A stretch of 9,334 nucleotides of DNA, from contig JAICPP010000123.1 of assembly GCA_025929805.1 (NCBI GenBank), forward strand, positions 1-9,334, written 5' to 3'. The notes under the pieces were generated by a model. The model worked only from the letters and a program-made list of their open reading frames with translations. It did no database searches and was not told the DNA's origin. Positions 5,950 to 9,334 of the stretch are shown piece by piece; position 1 is the stretch's first letter; each line of letters starts with the position of its first letter. The position numbers and the translations under genes were made by a program. This stretch comes from Gemmatimonadales bacterium. Its GTDB lineage: Bacteria; Gemmatimonadota; Gemmatimonadetes; Gemmatimonadales; GWC2-71-9.

Positions 5950-7563
5950 CTAATCACCCAGGACTACCATGGGCTCCGGTTCCAGTCTCGTCTCCCACCA
6001 CGACCGAGCATCGTGCCGCGTCCACGGCGATGGCACGTCGCACTCGGCAAGGCGATCACCCAGCTCCCAGGCGCTCGAGGGACGCTCCGATGGGCGCTTG
6101 GCCAGGCAGGCGAGCACGAGCTGGTCCAGCAAAGCCGGAATCGGAAACGGGCTATAGCGGGAGGGTGGGTCGGGGACCGCTTGAACATGCTGGACGATCA
6201 TCTGCATGATGCTCTGGGCTTGGAACACCTGGCGACCGGTCAACATCCAGTAGGCCACGCATCCTAAGGAATAGATGTCGGTCCGGTGATCTACCGGCTC
6301 TCCCAGGCCGACTTCAGGAGAGAGATATGCCGGCGTGCCGCAGATCAAGTTCGGTGCGGTGAGCTCGAGCTCTTGGGATCCGGCAGGTGGCCGGCTCTTG
6401 ACCAAGCCGAAGTCGAGCACTTTGACGAAATCGCACTCCCGTCCCATGCGGCAAACCTGGATGTTTGCCGGCTTGATATCACGATGAACCAGGCCCCGAT
6501 CGTGCGCTTCGCCCAGGGATTCGCAGACCTGCTGAAGGATATGGATGGACCGGGCCGGAGGGAGCGGCCCAAACCGTGAGACCAGGGTCTGGAGATCCAT
6601 TCCGTTGAGCAGCTCCATGACGTAGTAGAACGTCCCGTCACTCGCCACCCCGAAATCGTGGAGCTGGATCGTGTGGGGAGAGCGCAGTGCAGCCGCGGCC
6701 CGCGCTTCACGTTTGAAGCGCCCCACCAGTACTCGAACCTGTTCCGGAGTTCCTGCGCCAAGCACCTCGGGCCGGATCAGCTTGATGGCGGCTGGCCTGA
6801 CAAGGAGCCGATGGGTCGCTTGCCACACATCCCCCATTCCTCCGCGAGCGATGAGCTCTCCCAACACATAGCTCCCCATCTCTCGCGCCTTGGTGACCTC
6901 TCGTCCCAGCCGCGTGATGATATGCGAGATCACCGCCGCCAGGCCGGCGCATAGGTAGTTGGGAATCGAGAGCAGGAGCACCTGCCTGAAGCCGGGCACC
7001 TCCGCCCCCGCGGCCTGCCAGATCAGGGCTCCCACCGGACCCATTGATGCTGCCAGGAGCGCGGTGACGAGGGTCTTCTGGGGCGTGCTCGCCACGACTG
7101 ATGCAAAGAGCAGGATGATGACCGCGATCCACGACACGCCTTCGACCGGTCCGCCTTCGGCATAGTCGAGCACACCGACCGACAGCGCGAGGAGCACCTC
7201 GTACCCCAGCGCAAGGTCCAGAACCCGCCGTGGGTTCTGCCGGGTGGACCGGGTGTACCAGAAGAGGCCCAGCGAGAGAAGGACATTGAAGCCACCAACC
7301 CAATCGTACACCGCAAGGCGCTGGCGGTAGGCTGCGACGTGCTCGGGTGATACCGTTCCGGGGACGGCGTACACGAAGTGCACCAGCAGGAGATTCGCAA
7401 TCCAAACACCTGTGGCCACCAGGCAGATAATTCCCAGCCGGCGCGCCGCCTGCCGTAACAGATCTTCCGGCAACCCCTCGGGCCGAGCCGCGGTTTGCTG
7501 AACGTTGCCGAGTTCGGTCTCGATGATGTGGGAGGGGGTCGCCGGTCGTAAGTCGAGAATCAT
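5950..7563 (-). CDS. Membrane Ser/Thr protein kinase, N-terminal multi-pass domain
   Basis: A 537-residue Hanks-type kinase that phosphorylates Ser/Thr on target proteins. About six membrane helices occupy residues 43-217. The kinase domain follows at about 231-505: Gly-rich loop GELIARGGMGDV (235-246), Lys261 in AAIK, helix-C Glu286, HRDIKPAN (360-367) with catalytic Asp362, DFG 384-386, GTPAYLSPE (409-417) and DIYSLGC (429-435). All catalytic residues are intact, so it should be active. The order (membrane block first, kinase at the C-terminus, no extracellular sensor tail) is the reverse of PknB-type kinases. A short Trp-rich tail ends it. The ATG at 7561-7563 has no strong ribosome site. 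It is divergent from the outer-membrane barrel gene and is followed 8 bases on by a small gene. Confidence 0.94.
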   Translation of the reverse strand: MILDLRPATPSHIIETELGNVQQTAARPEGLPEDLLRQAARRLGIICLVATGVWIANLLLVHFVYAVPGTVSPEHVAAYRQRLAVYDWVGGFNVLLSLGLFWYTRSTRQNPRRVLDLALGYEVLLALSVGVLDYAEGGPVEGVSWIAVIILLFASVVASTPQKTLVTALLAASMGPVGALIWQAAGAEVPGFRQVLLLSIPNYLCAGLAAVISHIITRLGREVTKAREMGSYVLGELIARGGMGDVWQATHRLLVRPAAIKLIRPEVLGAGTPEQVRVLVGRFKREARAAAALRSPHTIQLHDFGVASDGTFYYVMELLNGMDLQTLVSRFGPLPPARSIHILQQVCESLGEAHDRGLVHRDIKPANIQVCRMGRECDFVKVLDFGLVKSRPPAGSQELELTAPNLICGTPAYLSPEVGLGEPVDHRTDIYSLGCVAYWMLTGRQVFQAQSIMQMIVQHVQAVPDPPSRYSPFPIPALLDQLVLACLAKRPSERPSSAWELGDRLAECDVPSPWTRHDARSWWETRLEPEPMVVLGD

Positions 7564-7568
7564 AGGGT

Positions 7569-7580
7569 CCGTTTAACCGG
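7569..7580. repeat. Imperfect palindrome just upstream of the kinase ATG
   Basis: The 12 bases CCGTTTAACCGG agree with their own reverse complement at 10 of 12 positions, six bases from the kinase start. A bound regulator here could block translation initiation or early transcription; this is inference from position only. Confidence 0.3.
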
Positions 7581-7603
7581 GATGAAGAAAGGGTACGGCC
7601 GAA

Positions 7604-7635
7604 GGACGGCAACCGCCAGATCACCAATGCCGTCC
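7604..7635. repeat. Perfect 8-bp inverted repeat in the divergent control region
   Basis: GGACGGCA (7604-7611) and TGCCGTCC (7628-7635) are exact reverse complements separated by 16 bases. GGCC also occurs outside both arms (7597-7600 and 7635-7638, the latter touching the right arm). It lies between the kinase start (7563) and the barrel-protein start (7693). It could be an operator for a dimeric regulator or a hairpin in the 5' leader. Confidence 0.5.
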
Positions 7636-7681
7636 GGCCCTACCTCTGACGCTGATGGGATCCCGGGTGTATCTCTGCCGC

Positions 7682-7686
7682 AGGAG
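7682..7686 (+). promoter_or_regulatory. Shine-Dalgarno AGGAG of the barrel-protein gene
   Basis: AGGAG lies six bases before the ATG at 7693. It selects that start over the upstream frame opening at 7582, whose extra 37 codons would put an implausible N-terminus in front of the signal peptide. Confidence 0.75.
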
Positions 7687-7692
7687 ATTCAG

Positions 7693-8517
7693 ATGATCGG
7701 CGGACGGTTGCTCCTCACGCTTTCGCTGCTCGCGGATATGGGCCCGCTGGAGGCACAGGCATTTCGCGTAGACCTGACGGTGGCAAACCGGCATCTCTGG
7801 CGCGGGGTCAACCGCACAAGCGACTGGGTGGGCCAATTCCAACTCGCGGGTGTGGCGCCCCTCGGCCGGGGAGCGTTCGCTGGGGGTGTCTTCGAGAGCA
7901 GGCAGCTGAGGACCACCCGCCGGGGCAATCTGACCGAGGTGGGCGAGGGCAGGAAAGGTTTGGGCGAGCGCAACTGGTGGCTGGAATACCGGAGGTCGGT
8001 CGGGATCCTGGAGCTCTTTGCGGGGGCAACCCGATTCACTTTCCATGGCGACGGCCAACTCGGAGGCCGCCCACCGGCGGACAACACGACCGAGATATCC
8101 TTCGGGATCCAGGCCAAGCTCGCCTATCTCTCACCCACGCTGGCTGCCCATGTGGACTTGGATCGGGTCCACGGGCTCTACCTCGAGGCATCGGGCTCGG
8201 TGCCGCTTCTCGCCTGGCCTTTCCCACCACCGGTGAACATCTACGTCGACGGCTCGTTGGGGCTGAATCTCGGCCAGGGACCGGACCCCGATGATCCCGA
8301 GGAGCTGGCCTACTATGCCGGGGATGGTTTCACTCATCTGGCGACGGGGCTCTCGGTAGACCTCCATCAAAGCGAGAATTTCACTGCCGGCAGTGGGGTA
8401 CGGGTCAACGTCGGAATAGACGATCAGACCCAGCTCGGCTCCAATGGCAACCGGCGGAACCTCTTTTTCACCTACTGGCTCGGCGCCACCCTGCGGCCCG
8501 GACGGCTTCCGACGTGA
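7693..8517 (+). CDS. TorF-like outer-membrane beta-barrel protein
   Basis: A 274-residue exported protein. The N-terminus GGRLLLTLSLLADMGPLEAQA is a signal peptide with likely cleavage after residue 23. The mature part alternates polar and hydrophobic residues in many short strands divided by Gly/Asp/Asn turns. It opens with DLTVANRHLWRGVNRTSDW, which resembles the start of TorF/Gcw_chp putative porins (strand, then RGV/RGI and a polar turn). It ends in a barrel-like strand (LFFTYWLGATLRPG), though the last residue is Thr rather than Phe. Cys is absent from the mature part, as is usual for barrels. The substrate is unknown. The AGGAG fixes the start. The stop TGA overlaps the GTG of the ceramidase gene, so the two are almost certainly one operon. 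Another small barrel family is possible. Confidence 0.68.
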   Translation: MIGGRLLLTLSLLADMGPLEAQAFRVDLTVANRHLWRGVNRTSDWVGQFQLAGVAPLGRGAFAGGVFESRQLRTTRRGNLTEVGEGRKGLGERNWWLEYRRSVGILELFAGATRFTFHGDGQLGGRPPADNTTEISFGIQAKLAYLSPTLAAHVDLDRVHGLYLEASGSVPLLAWPFPPPVNIYVDGSLGLNLGQGPDPDDPEELAYYAGDGFTHLATGLSVDLHQSENFTAGSGVRVNVGIDDQTQLGSNGNRRNLFFTYWLGATLRPGRLPT

Positions 8518-9334
8518 GCTCGGTCAGAAGCCCGTATCGGCTGGCCGAGCTGCTGCTGGTGGCAATGTTTGCCGGCTGCGGTGGGATCGCTCCGTGGCAG
8601 GAACCTGCCGCGCTATCACCGCCGCCTCGACCCCGACCGGGCGCGCTCCAGGCAGGATTTGGCCGAGTGGACATCACACCACCGATCGGTGTGGGTCTCA
8701 CCGGCAACGGACCCGAAGGGAATCGAGCGTCCGGCTACCGAATGCGGCTCTACGCGCGAGCGCTGGTGCTCGAGCAGGCGAGCGGCGACCGGGTCGCCCT
8801 GGTGGTGGCCGATCTTCCTCACGTCAGCCTGCTGCTGCACCGGCGGGTAGCAGCCCAGACCCGGAGCCTGGGCATCGGCGTGGACCGGCTGCTGCTCTCC
8901 GCCACCCATACCCATGCGAGCGTCGGACACGTTTACGAGTCCTCCGCCTACAACGACCATGGGTCGAGTGTTACCGGTTTCGACCCCGAGATCCTCGATT
9001 CGCTGAGCAGCCGCATTGCCCGCGCAGTGCGCCAAGCGGTGCTCGACCTCCAACCTGCGCGCGTCGCCTGGGGCACGGTGCCGGTTTGGGGCCAGACCCG
9101 GATCCGGAGCCTGCCGGCCATGCTCCGCAACATCCCTCGACCGCAGCCCGCGCTTAACCCGCCCGCGGGACTGCCAACCGCATACACGTTGGTAGACCCG
9201 TTGCTCACACTGCTCCGAGTAGACCGATGGGACGAGGATGCAGGGGCATTTCGTCCCGCGGGAGCCTGGAGCGTGTTCGCTATTCATGGGACCGGCAACA
9301 CGCCTAACAACGAGCTGCTCGACGCCGACCTGCC
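8514..9334 (+). CDS. Neutral/alkaline ceramidase-type lipoprotein, 3' end outside the window
   Basis: The frame runs open to the window edge (273 codons). Neutral ceramidases are zinc amidases that split the N-acyl bond of ceramides. Family features in order: AGFGRVDITPPIGVGLTG (47-64), RLYARALVLE (78-87), ALVVADLP (95-102), LLLSATHTHAS (126-136), VDPLLTLLRVDR (227-238) and FAIHGTGNTPNNELLDADL (255-273). His132/His134 and His258 match the expected metal-site positions; the nucleophile and later ligands lie beyond the window. THTHASVGH departs from the more usual THTHSGPG. The N-terminus (LLLVAMFAGCGG) is a lipoprotein signal with Cys22, though Phe at -3 is unusual, followed by a Pro-rich linker. 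GTG start overlaps the barrel-gene stop as GTGA, suggesting translational coupling. The true substrate may be another N-acyl lipid. Confidence 0.88.
   Translation, partial: MSSVRSPYRLAELLLVAMFAGCGGIAPWQEPAALSPPPRPRPGALQAGFGRVDITPPIGVGLTGNGPEGNRASGYRMRLYARALVLEQASGDRVALVVADLPHVSLLLHRRVAAQTRSLGIGVDRLLLSATHTHASVGHVYESSAYNDHGSSVTGFDPEILDSLSSRIARAVRQAVLDLQPARVAWGTVPVWGQTRIRSLPAMLRNIPRPQPALNPPAGLPTAYTLVDPLLTLLRVDRWDEDAGAFRPAGAWSVFAIHGTGNTPNNELLDADL

Noticed and set aside
6707..7627. 306-codon minus-strand frame overlapping the kinase N-terminal region
   Set aside because: Shadow of the kinase in another frame; very rich in Arg, Gly and Pro, whereas the kinase frame shows membrane helices.
7657..7667. 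Short palindromes GGGATCCC and CCCGGG before the barrel gene
   Set aside because: Short restriction-site-like palindromes are expected by chance in GC-rich DNA; no supporting partner repeat.
7582..7692. 37 extra N-terminal codons of the barrel-protein frame
   Set aside because: They would hide the signal peptide; the AGGAG at 7682-7686 and a classic signal sequence point to ATG 7693.
8444..9157. 237-codon plus-strand frame and a 223-codon minus-strand frame (8616-9287) across the ceramidase
   Set aside because: Both are Arg/Pro/Ser-rich shadows; the ceramidase frame from 8514 carries ordered family motifs and runs open to the edge.
1..9334. CRISPR array, tRNA, rRNA, insertion sequence or phage genes
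   Set aside because: I looked for repeated spacers, cloverleaf-like stretches, terminal inverted repeats and transposase or integrase motifs and saw none.

Overview
GC-rich chromosomal segment from a Gram-negative bacterium. The Gram-negative call rests on an outer-membrane beta-barrel protein with a signal peptide and a lipoprotein-type ceramidase. The very GC-rich third codon positions, a membrane-anchored Hanks-type kinase and several small Ala/Arg-rich proteins fit Gemmatimonadota or Acidobacteriota, but nothing here fixes the phylum. No RNA gene, CRISPR array, insertion sequence or phage gene was seen. Two genes run off the window edges: a sensor kinase on the left and a ceramidase on the right.

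Layout. (1) 1-980, minus: a KdpD-type sensor histidine kinase that keeps the membrane, GAF and HisKA parts but has no room for the N-terminal KdpD domain. (2) 1119-3017, plus, divergent from it: a full-length Kup potassium transporter starting with TTG. Together these look like a potassium locus. (3) 3034-3480, minus: a small coiled-coil protein, followed by about 500 bases (3481-3988) with only a doubtful ORF. (4) 3989-4642, plus: a stand-alone ATP-dependent ligase nucleotidyltransferase domain. Its tail overlaps a convergent small membrane protein (4621-5118, minus) ending in a CxxC...CxxC module. (5) 5194-5777, plus: a secreted glycine-zipper protein that appears split by a frameshift. (6) 5663-5941 and 5950-7563, minus: a Ser/Thr kinase with an N-terminal multi-pass membrane domain and a small Trp-rich protein behind it, probably one operon. 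(7) 7693-8517 and 8514-9334, plus, divergent from the kinase: a TorF-like outer-membrane barrel protein and a neutral ceramidase-type lipoprotein. They share a GTGA stop/start overlap and so are probably translated together.

How they may work together. The left part concerns K+ sensing and uptake. The right part pairs a membrane kinase with a divergently transcribed envelope unit, with an 8-bp perfect inverted repeat in the shared control region. The middle genes are unrelated small genes packed tail-to-tail with overlapping 3' ends. I found no unmistakable new multi-gene system. The most worthwhile leads are the barrel-ceramidase unit opposite the kinase, the truncated KdpD-like sensor facing kup, and the minimal ligase.
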